This document shows positions 45,625 to 55,027 of a DNA stretch of 64,000 nt, in pieces. Position 1 is the stretch's first letter. Each line of letters opens with the position of its first letter. The stretch covers positions 2,217,501-2,281,500 of the forward strand of contig CP075525.1 in the NCBI GenBank assembly GCA_025808415.1, given 5' to 3'. The position numbers were made by a program, and so were the translations under genes. The notes below the pieces were generated by a model. It was given only the letters and a program-made list of their open reading frames with translations, did no database searches and was not told where the DNA came from. This DNA comes from Cyclobacteriaceae bacterium (GTDB lineage: Bacteria > Bacteroidota > Bacteroidia > Cytophagales > Cyclobacteriaceae).

Positions 45625-47236
45625 GCGCTTCGTTTTATGGATTTTTATTCTCAGCACATCGGTTGGATTTGCCCAGGTAAATCAATACATGGTTTTCTTC
45701 ACGGACAAGACCGGCACACCCCATAGCATTAGTAATCCGGCAACTTACCTTTCGGCAAAAGCAATCCAGCGAAGGGTTACACAGCAAATTGCAATAGAAG
45801 AAAATGACCTTCCGGTAAATCCGGTCTATATTCAGGATATAAAAAATACAGGCGCATCTGTAATCTATAAATCGAAGTGGCTAAATGGGGTTTTGGTTTC
45901 ATGTGATGAGACCCTTGTTCCGGTAATGGAAGCTTTGCCACAGGTACGTTCGGTTGAATACGTAGCACCGGGTGCGCACGCCTCTGCAGGAGGAAGAAAA
46001 AAATCAAAAAACGATACTGAATATTTAAAACAAGCTTCCACAGACACACAACTTTACATGCTTGGTATGGATGCCATGCATGCCGATGGATACAGAGGAG
46101 ACGGCATTACCATAGCCGTATTTGATGGTGGTTTTCTTGGGGCCGATCAAACACCTCCTTTTGCGCACATATTTTCAGAAAATCGTTTCAACGCCTCAGC
46201 TTCGTATAATTTTATTCAACGAAATAATAACGTGTTTCTATATGATGATCATGGCACGCGGGTGTGGTCTGTCATCGCTGGTTATGCTGACGGATCATTT
46301 GTAGGGGGTGCGTATAAAGCAAATTTTCAGCTTTATGTCACGGAAGTTGTGCCAACGGAGTATAGGATAGAAGAGTACTATTGGCTGTTTGCTGCCGAAC
46401 GTGCCGATAGCGCAGGGGTTGATATCATCAATTCTTCATTGGGTTATAATATAGGCTTTGATGATCCCTCCATGGATTATAGTAAAAGCGAGATGGATGG
46501 TAAAACAGCCGTGGTTACCAGGGCTGCACAATTCGCGTCAGATAAAGGTATGCTGGTGGTCGTTAGCGCAGGCAATGAAGGGCTTGATGCATCGTGGCGA
46601 ATAATTACAGCACCAGCTGATGCAAAAGATGTGTTGGCCGTGGGGAGCATTAACAGTTTTATGGTTCGTTCGCCCACCAGTTCAATAGGGCCCACGGCCG
46701 ATGAGCGCATAAAACCCGATGTGGTGGCTTTGGGTTCCGGAACATCAGTAGTGCGTGCAAACGGCACGATAACTACAGGATCGGGCACATCCTTTTCAGC
46801 TCCCCTGGTAACTTCCCTGGCTGCCGGTATATGGCAACATAAAACCACGCTTACGAATAAAGAGCTGCTTAGGGTTATTCGTGAATCCGCATCAATGGGT
46901 ACAAATCCTGACAATTTTCTTGGCCATGGTTTGCCTGGCTATCTGGCTGCGCTCAATTATATCGAATTAGCCGGGCAGCAAGAGTTGATTGCTGTATTTC
47001 CGAATCCCGTAGTAAATAATTCTTTAAGTATCCGGCCCAAAAAACCTGAGGATTTTGATGCGACTGTTGTTTCCATTATGTCCACCCAAGGGCAACGCGT
47101 ATTTGAACAAAAAGTCGAATTCGGTTGGTCGAACATTCAGTTCAATGCCGATATATCCGCCCTCTCTGCCGGTATTTATATTCTTCAGGTTGTCAACCGG
47201 CAAGCCCGCTACTCCTGGCGGATTGTAAAGTACTGA
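45617..47236 (+). CDS. subtilisin-like (S8) serine protease with T9SS sorting domain
   Basis: A 539-residue secreted protease. Signal peptide 1-20 (ILSTSVGFAQ). A pro-region (about 21-145) resembles an inhibitor I9-like domain (YMVFFTDK, GVLVSCDE, VRSVEYVAPG). The catalytic triad is D170 (AVFDGG), H212 (DDHGTRV) and S392 (GTSFSAP); the oxyanion asparagine lies in SSLGYN or nearby. The C-terminal 75 residues form a type-A T9SS sorting domain (VFPNPVVNNSL to SWRIVKY), which targets the protein to the cell surface or medium. The start lies eight bases inside the upstream lipoprotein gene. The rpe promoter overlaps the end of the gene. Confidence 0.92.
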   Translation: MDRRFVLWIFILSTSVGFAQVNQYMVFFTDKTGTPHSISNPATYLSAKAIQRRVTQQIAIEENDLPVNPVYIQDIKNTGASVIYKSKWLNGVLVSCDETLVPVMEALPQVRSVEYVAPGAHASAGGRKKSKNDTEYLKQASTDTQLYMLGMDAMHADGYRGDGITIAVFDGGFLGADQTPPFAHIFSENRFNASASYNFIQRNNNVFLYDDHGTRVWSVIAGYADGSFVGGAYKANFQLYVTEVVPTEYRIEEYYWLFAAERADSAGVDIINSSLGYNIGFDDPSMDYSKSEMDGKTAVVTRAAQFASDKGMLVVVSAGNEGLDASWRIITAPADAKDVLAVGSINSFMVRSPTSSIGPTADERIKPDVVALGSGTSVVRANGTITTGSGTSFSAPLVTSLAAGIWQHKTTLTNKELLRVIRESASMGTNPDNFLGHGLPGYLAALNYIELAGQQELIAVFPNPVVNNSLSIRPKKPEDFDATVVSIMSTQGQRVFEQKVEFGWSNIQFNADISALSAGIYILQVVNRQARYSWRIVKY

Positions 47237-47237
47237 G

Positions 47238-47264
47238 TTGGTATCCAGCCTATCTGTATATTTG
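47238..47264 (+). promoter_or_regulatory. promoter for rpe
   Basis: TTG at 47238-47240, a 16-base spacer, then TATATTTG at 47257-47264, a full match to TAnnTTTG. Transcription would begin near 47271, ten bases before the rpe ATG, which supports 47281 as the start and excludes the earlier frame opening at 47125. Confidence 0.55.
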
Positions 47265-47280
47265 GGAAATTTTTGACTTC

Positions 47281-47937
47281 ATGCCCAAACCCATAGTTGC
47301 CCCTTCCATCCTGGCATCCGACTTTGCCAACCTTGAACGCGAAATAAAAATGATCAATGAAAGCCAGGCGGATTGGATTCATGTTGACATCATGGATGGG
47401 GTTTTTGTTCCCAATATCTCCATGGGGCTTCCGGTAGTGGAAGCCGTAAAGCGGCATGCCCAAAAGCCTCTGGATGTTCACCTGATGATCGTTCAACCAG
47501 AGCGCTATGTTGAGACTTTTTATAAAGCCGGGGCGGCAGTTATTTCGGTGCACGTTGAGGCGTGCCCACATTTGCACCGTAACATCCAACAAATTAAATC
47601 GCTTGGGTGCCAGGCCGGTGTAGCCCTTAACCCGCATACACCAATATCCTCACTGGAGCTTATCATAAAAGATATTGATCTGGTTTGTGTGATGGCCGTA
47701 AACCCTGGTTTTGGCGGCCAAAAGTTTATTGAACATACTTACCATAAGGTAAGGCAGTTGCGCTCACTTATTGATGCAACCGGCTCACCCGCTAAAATTG
47801 AAATTGATGGCGGTGTAAACCTTCATAATGCTTCTGCGTTAGTAGCTGCAGGTGCCGATGTTTTGGTGGCCGGTAATTTTGTTTTCAGTTCTTCAGCACC
47901 TCAGGCAGTAATCAGCCAGTTGAAGGAGCTACCATAA
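47281..47937 (+). CDS. rpe: ribulose-phosphate 3-epimerase
   Basis: A 218-residue TIM-barrel metalloenzyme of the pentose phosphate pathway that interconverts ribulose 5-phosphate and xylulose 5-phosphate. Motifs: VAPSILASDFANL (residues 6-18), the metal-binding HVDIMDGVFVPN (about 35-46), DVHLMI (about 66-71), VMAVNPGFGGQKFI (about 138-151) and the second catalytic aspartate in EIDGGVN (about 175-181). The frame is open upstream into the protease gene, but the enzyme begins with MPKPIVAPS at the ATG at 47281. The LpoB-like gene follows 51 bases downstream. Confidence 0.96.
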   Translation: MPKPIVAPSILASDFANLEREIKMINESQADWIHVDIMDGVFVPNISMGLPVVEAVKRHAQKPLDVHLMIVQPERYVETFYKAGAAVISVHVEACPHLHRNIQQIKSLGCQAGVALNPHTPISSLELIIKDIDLVCVMAVNPGFGGQKFIEHTYHKVRQLRSLIDATGSPAKIEIDGGVNLHNASALVAAGADVLVAGNFVFSSSAPQAVISQLKELP

Positions 47938-47988
47938 AGCATTTCCGGCAAGGTTTTTGATTTTTTACGCAACAAATTCGAAGTCATC

Positions 47989-48561
47989 ATGAAGAAGTGT
48001 GCTCTGCTATTTTCGGTGTTAATTTTCTTTTCCTGTTCCAGATCAGTAACGCGGATTGATCCGGATACACAAATTGATTTAAGTGGGCGATGGAATGATA
48101 CCGATTCAAGGCGTGTTGCCGACCAAATGATACATGATTTGTTTAAGTCAGATACCTTTAGAAAATATACCGATGCCTTGGGCCGAAAACCGGTAATCAT
48201 GATCAGCTCCATCCGTAACCGCACCAGTGAGCACATTGAGCCTGGAAATTACATCAGCAAATTTGAAATCGTTATCCATAACTCAGGCATGGCTGATTTA
48301 GTAGAATCCGGAGAGTTTCGTGATAAGGTGAGGAAGGAGCGTGCCGAACAGCAGGACTTTGCCGATCCGGCAACAGCCGCACGCTGGGGCAAGGAGTTGG
48401 GGGCCGATGTAATCCTATTTGGCGAAATGAATTCCGAAACGGATGTTTATAACAAGAAGCGTGTGGTGAACTATATTACTACGTTGTATTTAACCGATGT
48501 GGAGACCAACAGACGTATTTGGTATGGCCAACACGAAATTAAAAAGCTTGTAAAAAACTAA
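47989..48561 (+). CDS. LpoB-like lipoprotein (putative penicillin-binding protein activator)
   Basis: A 190-residue lipoprotein. Lipobox FFSC (Cys16, in VLIFFSCSRS) follows a short signal. The mature domain matches the LpoB family: TQIDLSGRWNDTDSRRVADQ (about 26-45), IMISSIRNRTSEHI (about 68-81), then GADVILFGEMNSETD and LYLTDVETNRRIWYGQHEIK near the C-terminus. In Enterobacteria LpoB reaches through the peptidoglycan to stimulate PBP1B; here only the fold is implied and the N-terminal linker is short. The COG3014-like lipoprotein gene follows 12 bases later, the same pairing seen in other bacteria. Confidence 0.85.
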   Translation: MKKCALLFSVLIFFSCSRSVTRIDPDTQIDLSGRWNDTDSRRVADQMIHDLFKSDTFRKYTDALGRKPVIMISSIRNRTSEHIEPGNYISKFEIVIHNSGMADLVESGEFRDKVRKERAEQQDFADPATAARWGKELGADVILFGEMNSETDVYNKKRVVNYITTLYLTDVETNRRIWYGQHEIKKLVKN

Positions 48562-48573
48562 TCTGCTCCTTGT

Positions 48574-49956
48574 ATGCTGAAGGGTTTATCAGTCATCAGT
48601 ATGTTGATGCTGCTTTCAGCATGTGCTTCCTTCTACGAAGGCACATACGAATATAACCGGCAGTTCGAGCAAGGTAACCTCGAGCAAGCACTAAAATCCC
48701 TTCGATCCAGTTCCTTGTATAACCGCAAGCATGCCCAATTTCTTGCACATGTAAACAATGGTCTTTTGCTTTCAGTAATGGGGCGGTATGAAGAGAGCAA
48801 TGCTTACTTTGAAAAGGCTTACATTTTTGGTGAAGACTACCGCATAAATTATGCACGCGAAGCGGCATCTTACCTGACTAATCCTACCGTTACCATTTAC
48901 AAGGGTGAAGACCATGAACATTTAATGCTGCTCTATTACAAGGCCCTGAATTTTGTAAAGATGGAACGTTATGAGGATGCGTTAGTGGAATGCCGCAGGT
49001 TAAACATTCGGTTAATGCAGTTGTCAGACCGGTACAACTCGCCCGAACGGTACAGACGAGATGCTTTTATTCATAATTTGATGGGAATTATTTATCAGGC
49101 AAACAAAGACTGGAATAATGCTTTTATTGCGTACCGCAATGCACTTGAGATTTATGAAGAGGACTATATGAGAATGTTTGGGGTTTATCCTCCTGATCAG
49201 TTAAAGTCTGACTTGTTGACGGCTGCATGGAATACTGGCTTTAAAGAGGAATATTCTTTTTATAAGGATAAGTTTGGTTGGGACGATTTTACAGTGAGTA
49301 AAAGTTCAGCTGATTTGATTTTTTTCTGGCACAATGGATTGGGACCGGTTAAGGATGAGTGGAGTATTAATTTTATGATCAGGCGGTCGGGTGATGCTTT
49401 TGTATTTTTTAATGAGCATCTCGGGCTGTCGTATACATTCCCGGTTGCCAATGATGATGATCGAAAGGCATTAAGTAGCCTTGAAATAGTCAGGGTGGCT
49501 TTTCCTCGATATGTCGAGCGACCACCGCTATACAGTTCAGCTGTAATTTTTAAAGACGATGCAGTATTTCCGTTGGAACTCACAGAAGACATTAACCGCA
49601 TAGCTTTTAAATCGTTGCAGGAACGGATGTGGCTTGAGTTCAGCAAAGCGCTTATACGGGTGGCGTTAAAAAAGGCCGCAGCACATAGTGCACGAAAAGA
49701 AGATGAAGGTTTTGGGGCCCTTATCGGTATGGTTAACGCTATAACAGAAAAAGCCGATACCCGTAACTGGCAAACCTTGCCCCATAGCATTTTGTATACC
49801 CGCGTTCCGCTTGAAGAAGGAACCAATACAACGCGGTTTACCATGCGTCTTCCCAACGGTTCGGAAGAAGATCACTCCTTTACGTACCGTGCAAAAGCAG
49901 GGCAAACACTATTTCATACCTTTACATCGTTAGAAACAAGAGTTCGCGGTCGTTAA
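48574..49956 (+). CDS. COG3014-like lipoprotein
   Basis: A 460-residue lipoprotein with lipobox LSAC (Cys17, in MLMLLSACASF). Residues about 25-210 are TPR-like helices (FEQGNLEQALKSLRSS, GRYEESNAYFEKAYIFG, KDWNNAFIAYRNALEIYEED). The rest is mixed alpha/beta with a central VLRVAL-like helical region (about 345-380) and C-terminal strands (TRFTMRLPNGSEEDHSF). Proteins of this family are encoded next to LpoB in several phyla, and their function is unknown. The start is 12 bases after the LpoB-like stop, so the two form an operon, probably acting at the outer membrane or peptidoglycan. Confidence 0.8.
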   Translation: MLKGLSVISMLMLLSACASFYEGTYEYNRQFEQGNLEQALKSLRSSSLYNRKHAQFLAHVNNGLLLSVMGRYEESNAYFEKAYIFGEDYRINYAREAASYLTNPTVTIYKGEDHEHLMLLYYKALNFVKMERYEDALVECRRLNIRLMQLSDRYNSPERYRRDAFIHNLMGIIYQANKDWNNAFIAYRNALEIYEEDYMRMFGVYPPDQLKSDLLTAAWNTGFKEEYSFYKDKFGWDDFTVSKSSADLIFFWHNGLGPVKDEWSINFMIRRSGDAFVFFNEHLGLSYTFPVANDDDRKALSSLEIVRVAFPRYVERPPLYSSAVIFKDDAVFPLELTEDINRIAFKSLQERMWLEFSKALIRVALKKAAAHSARKEDEGFGALIGMVNAITEKADTRNWQTLPHSILYTRVPLEEGTNTTRFTMRLPNGSEEDHSFTYRAKAGQTLFHTFTSLETRVRGR

Positions 49957-49981
49957 GAGTAGGATGCTGCCGATATTTCGC

Positions 49982-49989
49982 TATTTTTG
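49982..49989 (+). promoter_or_regulatory. possible -7 box upstream of the CTG-start gene
   Basis: TATTTTTG matches TAnnTTTG about 60 bases before the presumed start at 50050. No TTG element is found at a suitable distance, so the assignment is weak. Confidence 0.35.
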
Positions 49990-50049
49990 ATGTTTAAATT
50001 TCAGATAATGAGGGTTTTATGAACCTTATGTCCTTAAGCGAATAATCAC

Positions 50050-51078
50050 CTGAACCGCAAGATTGCCATATCCCTTTTTAGTTTGTTCCTGAGCATGCCA
50101 GGTTATTTGCTTGCACAGAAGGATAAGGATGTAAGTATTCCGCTGGATCATTTTTATGTCGATCGGCAAGGTGCCGGGTTGTTCAGGAAACTGTTGAGCA
50201 AAGTAAATTTTGGATTAAGTACCGGGTATAGTTCCACCGTGTTCAAACATAATGTGGATGGGTTTGGCATCTATCAACCGGCCACCGATAATCCGTTTTT
50301 ATTTAATCCGGCAGCCCCGGCCAATGGATTGAGCAATTGGTTTAATGCAGTGGCTGATTCTTCCTTAACATTTAATCCTGGCGACTTCCTGGTTAATTCC
50401 GACACAGCCAAGCTTGGGTTTAAGAGTAAGTCATTTACCATTCCTATACGCACTACGGCCCACGTGGAAATCAGGCAGCGCTATCGTGTTGGGGGAGGGT
50501 ACTCCTTTGAGTACACCCGTGTACGGGATTTTATGCCCCAGAATTTCGATGGGGATATAAGACCTTATAGCCCTGAGTTTTCTTCCTTCTTCCTAAAAAA
50601 ATATTTTCTGCTTTTAGGTGCATCAGTTTACCGCTACGATAACTATTTGCTTACAGTTGATGCTAACATTGGCGGATATTCGTTGGGAAAAAAATTCGAT
50701 AAGGCCGTTATCGATAAAGGCATGTTTTTTAACCTGGGTGCGACCATTGAACGCGAAATGTCGGAGTATTTACGACTTTTTGTACGCCCATCCTTTGAGT
50801 TTAAGGGCTACAACCTGAACATTGCCGAAACCGGCACGAGTATCCGTCATAAAATAAATGCATTTTATTTTAATGTGGGGGCATCTTATCGGATACCCGA
50901 GCTACGCAGATGTTTTTTGAAAGAATGCCGCGCCCAAATAAACCATGCCCATGGTAACAGGGAGTATCGCAGCAGGGTGCATCCTGTTTACAAAAAGCAG
51001 AACCCCCATTATGGCGAAAACTATCCGAACCTGATCAAATATAAGGGCAAGAACAAGCGGAAACTGAACCCTTATTAA
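50050..51078 (+). CDS. exported outer-membrane-type protein of unknown function, apparent CTG start
   Basis: From 50050 the reading frame gives 342 residues beginning (CTG)NRKIAISLFSLFLSMPGYL followed by LAQ, a complete signal peptide. Between the in-frame stop at 50035 and the TTG at 50083 there is no ATG, GTG or TTG. A TTG start at 50083 would leave only a truncated hydrophobic segment without the basic N-region. CTG at 50050 is therefore my preferred start, although it is rare. The mature part alternates like a barrel (VNFGLSTGYSSTV, RVGGGYSFEYTRV, FLRLFVRPSFEFKGYNLN-like strands). The last 60 residues are basic with HAHGNREYRSRVHPVY. I do not recognise the family; outer-membrane location is inferred. 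Confidence 0.65.
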   Translation: MNRKIAISLFSLFLSMPGYLLAQKDKDVSIPLDHFYVDRQGAGLFRKLLSKVNFGLSTGYSSTVFKHNVDGFGIYQPATDNPFLFNPAAPANGLSNWFNAVADSSLTFNPGDFLVNSDTAKLGFKSKSFTIPIRTTAHVEIRQRYRVGGGYSFEYTRVRDFMPQNFDGDIRPYSPEFSSFFLKKYFLLLGASVYRYDNYLLTVDANIGGYSLGKKFDKAVIDKGMFFNLGATIEREMSEYLRLFVRPSFEFKGYNLNIAETGTSIRHKINAFYFNVGASYRIPELRRCFLKECRAQINHAHGNREYRSRVHPVYKKQNPHYGENYPNLIKYKGKNKRKLNPY

Positions 51079-51159
51079 CACCACAGGCCGGCTCACAAAA
51101 ATGCCTGTTTAAGCATGAATTTAGCCGTCCGAAAAAGCCCATTTTTAGGATCATTTTGT

Positions 51160-51167
51160 TATCTTGC
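51160..51167 (+). promoter_or_regulatory. gyrA: possible -7 element upstream of gyrA
   Basis: TATCTTGC fits TAnnTTTG except for one base and lies 71 bases before the GTG start. The 159-base spacer after the preceding gene otherwise shows nothing I can assign. Confidence 0.3.
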
Positions 51168-51237
51168 ACCGCTCAAAAAATAGCCTCTAACGTGCTGATT
51201 TTGAGAGTATATTGACAACTAATCAAATACCCTGAAC

Positions 51238-53727
51238 GTGGCTGAAGAAACCAGTGGTTTGCCTCCCGGCAGACAGAACATCATCCCCATAAATATTGAA
51301 GATGAAATGCGCGGTGCATACATCGATTATTCGATGTCTGTTATCGTGTCGAGGGCATTGCCCGATGTACGTGACGGTTTAAAACCGGTACATCGCAGGG
51401 TTTTATATGGCATGCTTGAACTGGGTGTAAACTATAACAAACCATATAAAAAATCAGCCCGGATAGTAGGGGAAGTGCTTGGTAAATACCACCCGCATGG
51501 CGATGGATCAGTCTACGATACCATGGTTCGCATGGCACAGGATTGGTCCATGCGGTACCCTTTAGTAGATGGCCAGGGAAACTTTGGATCCATTGATGGC
51601 GATGCCCCGGCAGCCATGCGTTATACCGAAGCACGCCTGCGCAGGGTTGCTGAGGAACTTCTGGCGGACATCAATAAAGATACCGTTGACTTTCAGCCCA
51701 ACTTTGATGATTCCCTTACCGAACCTACTGTATTGCCCGGTAAGTTGCCTAACCTTTTGGTAAACGGTGCTTCTGGTATTGCCGTGGGCATGGCCACCAA
51801 TATGGCCCCTCATAACTTACGCGAAGTAGCCGATGGCATCGTGGCCTACATCGACAATAATGATATTACCATTGAAGACTTAATGAAATTGATCACCGCC
51901 CCTGACTTTCCTACGGGAGGGACCATTTATGGTATTGGGGGCGTTCGGGAAGCTTATCGCACCGGACGAGGAAGGGTTGTGATCCGATCGAAAGCTGAGA
52001 TTGTAACCCAGGCCAATGGAAGGGAACAAATCGTGGTCACGGAAATTCCGTACCAGGTTAATAAGGCTTTGATGATTGAAAAAACAGCCGCCCTGGTAAA
52101 TGAAAAGAAAATCGAAGGCATATCCGATATCCGTGATGAATCAGACCGGGATGGTTATCGCATCGTTTACGATTTGAAAAAGGATGCGATCGCCAACATC
52201 GTACTGAATAATTTGTTCAAATACACACAGTTACAATCTAACTTCGGAATTAATAATGTAGCCCTTGTAAAGGGCAGGCCGCAAACGCTTAACTTAAAAG
52301 AGCTGATCAAGCATTTTGTTGACCACCGACACGAGGTGGTTATCAGGCGTACACAATTTGAGTTAAATGAAGCTGAAAAGCGTGCCCACATCCTGGAAGG
52401 ATACCTGATTGCCCTGGACAACCTGGACGAAGTTATTGCCTTAATAAGGGCCTCAAAAGACCCGGATACCGCCAAGACCGAATTGATGAAACGTTTCGGT
52501 CTATCCGAAATCCAGTCGAAGGCAATCCTTGAGATGCGCTTGCAGCGATTAACCGGCCTGGAGCGCGACAAAATCCAGCAGGAGTATAAAGAAGTAATGG
52601 ACCTTATAGGTCGTCTGAAAGAAATCCTTTCGAGCGAGCCTTTGCGCATGCAGATCATCAAAGACGAGCTTACCGAATTAAAGGAGCGATATGGTGATGA
52701 CCGCAGAACGTCAATCGTTCATACTGAAGAAGATGACATTCTTCCCGAAGACATGATCCCGAACGAGGAGATGGTAATTACCATTTCCAACCAGGGCTAC
52801 ATCAAGCGCACCTCCCTGTCCGAATACCGTACACAAGGCAGGGGTGGTACCGGTTCACGCGGGGTAGCTACCAAAGAAGATGACTTTACCGAGCACTTGT
52901 TCATCGCCCATGCCCATAACTATTTGCTGATCTTTACGGAAGGCGGCAAGGTATACTGGAAAAAGGCATATGAAATACCGGAAGGGAATAAAACATCAAA
53001 AGGCCGGGCTATCCAGAACTTAATAAACATCGAACCGGGTGATATGGTTAAATCGGTAATTAACATTACCAGTCTGGAAGATCAGGATTATCTCAACAAC
53101 AACTTTGTTATTCTGTGTACCGAAAAAGGTACCATTAAAAAAACCTCGCTTGAAGCTTACTCGAGGCCGCGGCAAGGCGGAATAAATGCCATTACCATTC
53201 ACGAAGGCGATAAGCTTTTAACAGCCTCATTAACAAACGGTAAGAATCACATCATTATAGCCAAATCAGAAGGTAAGGCCGTACACTTTAGCGAAGAGGA
53301 CGTGCGCCCAATGGGACGCACCGCTGCCGGTGTAAGGGGCGTCACGCTGGATTCCAATAACGATAAAGTTATCGGCATGGTTTGCATTACCCGGGAAGAT
53401 GCTAATTTGCTGGTCGTTTCGGAAAAAGGGTATGGAAAACGTTCTTCGATAGATGATTACAGGGTTACCAAACGAGGTGGAAAAGGCGTTAAAACCATAA
53501 ACATCACGGATAAAACTGGCAAGCTTGTTGCAATCAAGGAAGTTGTTGATGAAGACGACCTGATGATTATTAACCGTTCCGGAATTACCATTCGCATAAA
53601 AGTAAGCGAACTTCGTGTAATGGGCAGGGCCACACAAGGGGTTAGGCTTATAAAATTGAACGATGAAGACAGGATTTCATCCGTAGAGAAAATACAAAAA
53701 ATGGCTGAAGAGCCTGACGAGAACTAA
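51238..53727 (+). CDS. gyrA: DNA gyrase subunit A
   Basis: An 829-residue type IIA topoisomerase subunit that, with GyrB, introduces negative supercoils. The N-terminal breakage-reunion domain contains [20 protein letters not shown] and the catalytic tyrosine Y129 ([10 protein letters not shown]). The quinolone-resistance region reads [10 protein letters not shown], so the residue matching E. coli Ser83 is glycine (G90) while the Asp87 equivalent is kept. The C-terminal beta-pinwheel contains the gyrase-type box TKRGGKG (about residue 744), which favours gyrA over parC. The start is GTG at 51238; [20 protein letters not shown] is a normal N-terminus. A TPR gene follows after 25 bases. Confidence 0.96.
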   Translation: MAEETSGLPPGRQNIIPINIEDEMRGAYIDYSMSVIVSRALPDVRDGLKPVHRRVLYGMLELGVNYNKPYKKSARIVGEVLGKYHPHGDGSVYDTMVRMAQDWSMRYPLVDGQGNFGSIDGDAPAAMRYTEARLRRVAEELLADINKDTVDFQPNFDDSLTEPTVLPGKLPNLLVNGASGIAVGMATNMAPHNLREVADGIVAYIDNNDITIEDLMKLITAPDFPTGGTIYGIGGVREAYRTGRGRVVIRSKAEIVTQANGREQIVVTEIPYQVNKALMIEKTAALVNEKKIEGISDIRDESDRDGYRIVYDLKKDAIANIVLNNLFKYTQLQSNFGINNVALVKGRPQTLNLKELIKHFVDHRHEVVIRRTQFELNEAEKRAHILEGYLIALDNLDEVIALIRASKDPDTAKTELMKRFGLSEIQSKAILEMRLQRLTGLERDKIQQEYKEVMDLIGRLKEILSSEPLRMQIIKDELTELKERYGDDRRTSIVHTEEDDILPEDMIPNEEMVITISNQGYIKRTSLSEYRTQGRGGTGSRGVATKEDDFTEHLFIAHAHNYLLIFTEGGKVYWKKAYEIPEGNKTSKGRAIQNLINIEPGDMVKSVINITSLEDQDYLNNNFVILCTEKGTIKKTSLEAYSRPRQGGINAITIHEGDKLLTASLTNGKNHIIIAKSEGKAVHFSEEDVRPMGRTAAGVRGVTLDSNNDKVIGMVCITREDANLLVVSEKGYGKRSSIDDYRVTKRGGKGVKTINITDKTGKLVAIKEVVDEDDLMIINRSGITIRIKVSELRVMGRATQGVRLIKLNDEDRISSVEKIQKMAEEPDEN

Positions 53728-53752
53728 ACCACGATTATAACCTAAAACAAAA

Positions 53753-54937
53753 ATGAAAAAAGTAGTTATTCTTCTATTGATCGCCTTGCCATTGGCGATG
53801 TATGCACAGAAGCCCTTAAAGCCTAATTTAAATAAAGCATTGACCTCCTGGAAAGAAGGTAAACTTAAGGATGCCAAGGACATGATCGATGTTTGTGCAA
53901 CTGATCCTAAGTTATCTTTAGATGCCAAAACCTGGTTTTACAAAGGCTTGATCTACGCATCGTTGGACACGACATCAAACAAAACGTTTAAGGCCCTTTC
54001 CGGGAACGCACTTCAGGAATCCCTTGATGCTTTTGCAAAGTCTGATGAACTGAACAAAAACTCAAAAAACGAACTGTTTTACCAGGATAATTCTTTCTTT
54101 CCCGTAACCAAATCAACTGCCATAAGCGCTTTAGGTGGCTATTACATTAACGAAGGTGCCAAGGCCTATCAGGATGATGATTATGAAGCAGCCCTGAAAG
54201 CGTTTGAAAAGTCTCAGAAGTTTCTTCCCAAAGACACTACCGCTTATTTCTACGCTGGTTATGTTGCTTATGCTTTGGAAGAATACGACAAAGCGTTGTC
54301 AAATTTCAACGAATACAATACCCTTGGAGGTAAATCTGCTGATGCCTATTCCATAATTATCAATATAGTTGGAGGGGTGAAAGAAGATAAGGAAAAAGCT
54401 TTGGCATTAACCCGTGAAGCCCGAAAGAAACACCCTAACCATAAAGACTTTCCATTGATGGAAATAGGGTACCTGATTGACCTTGATAAGACCCAAGAGG
54501 CTAAAGGGGGGCTTGAGCAGGCTGTAAAGAATGATCCAACCAATAAAACCTTGCATTTCTATCTGGGCTATGTTAATTCAAAGCTTGATAAGTTTGATGA
54601 TGCCAAGAAAAATTTTGAAGCTGCTCTAAAAGTTGACCCAACCTATTTTGATGCACAGTATTACCTGGCACAACTTTACCTGATCGAAGCCGATAAGATC
54701 AAACGTGAAATGAATAACCTTGGAATTTCTGCTGCTGATAAGAAGAAAAAAGTTGAATTGGACGCAGAACTTGTAAGGCGCTATAAGGAAGCGTTACCCT
54801 ATTGGGAAAAAGCCGAGAAGCTGAATCCTTCCGATACCGATGTTTTAGATAAATTAAGTATTATCTACTACTACCTTGGTGAAGATGCTAAAGCAGCACG
54901 AGTTGAAAAGCGTTTAAAAGAGCTGGGTATAGAATAA
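53753..54937 (+). CDS. exported TPR-repeat protein
   Basis: A 394-residue protein with signal peptide 1-19 (VVILLLIALPLAMYAQ). The mature part is a TPR solenoid: DDYEAALKAFEKSQKFLPKD (about 142-161), EEYDKALSNFNEYNTLG (about 174-190), DKFDDAKKNFEAALKVDPTY (about 279-298) and a last repeat with ALPYWEKAEKLNPSDTDVLD (about 343-362). No enzymatic motif; it is probably a periplasmic adaptor. It starts 25 bases after gyrA and ends at a strong terminator, so it may be read from the gyrA promoter. The pairing of gyrA with a TPR protein is common in Bacteroidota and carries no obvious functional link. Confidence 0.85.
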   Translation: MKKVVILLLIALPLAMYAQKPLKPNLNKALTSWKEGKLKDAKDMIDVCATDPKLSLDAKTWFYKGLIYASLDTTSNKTFKALSGNALQESLDAFAKSDELNKNSKNELFYQDNSFFPVTKSTAISALGGYYINEGAKAYQDDDYEAALKAFEKSQKFLPKDTTAYFYAGYVAYALEEYDKALSNFNEYNTLGGKSADAYSIIINIVGGVKEDKEKALALTREARKKHPNHKDFPLMEIGYLIDLDKTQEAKGGLEQAVKNDPTNKTLHFYLGYVNSKLDKFDDAKKNFEAALKVDPTYFDAQYYLAQLYLIEADKIKREMNNLGISAADKKKKVELDAELVRRYKEALPYWEKAEKLNPSDTDVLDKLSIIYYYLGEDAKAARVEKRLKELGIE

Positions 54938-54963
54938 TTCGTATTCTTTAAAGTAATTAAATT

Positions 54964-55000
54964 AAAAGCCGGAGTGAATTTTTCATTCCGGCTTTTTCTT
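54964..55000 (+). terminator. rho-independent terminator after the gyrA/TPR genes
   Basis: Arms 54964-54978 and 54982-54996 pair over 15 positions with one G-T pair around a three-base loop; the right arm ends in a T-run followed by CTTTT. It separates the gyrA transcript from the carbohydrate operon. Confidence 0.9.
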
Positions 55001-55027
55001 TTGAATTTAGGTCAAACATAAAATCGG

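Noticed and set aside
47125..47280. N-terminal extension of rpe
   Set aside because: It overlaps the coding C-terminal sorting domain of the protease and has no family similarity; the promoter lies inside it.
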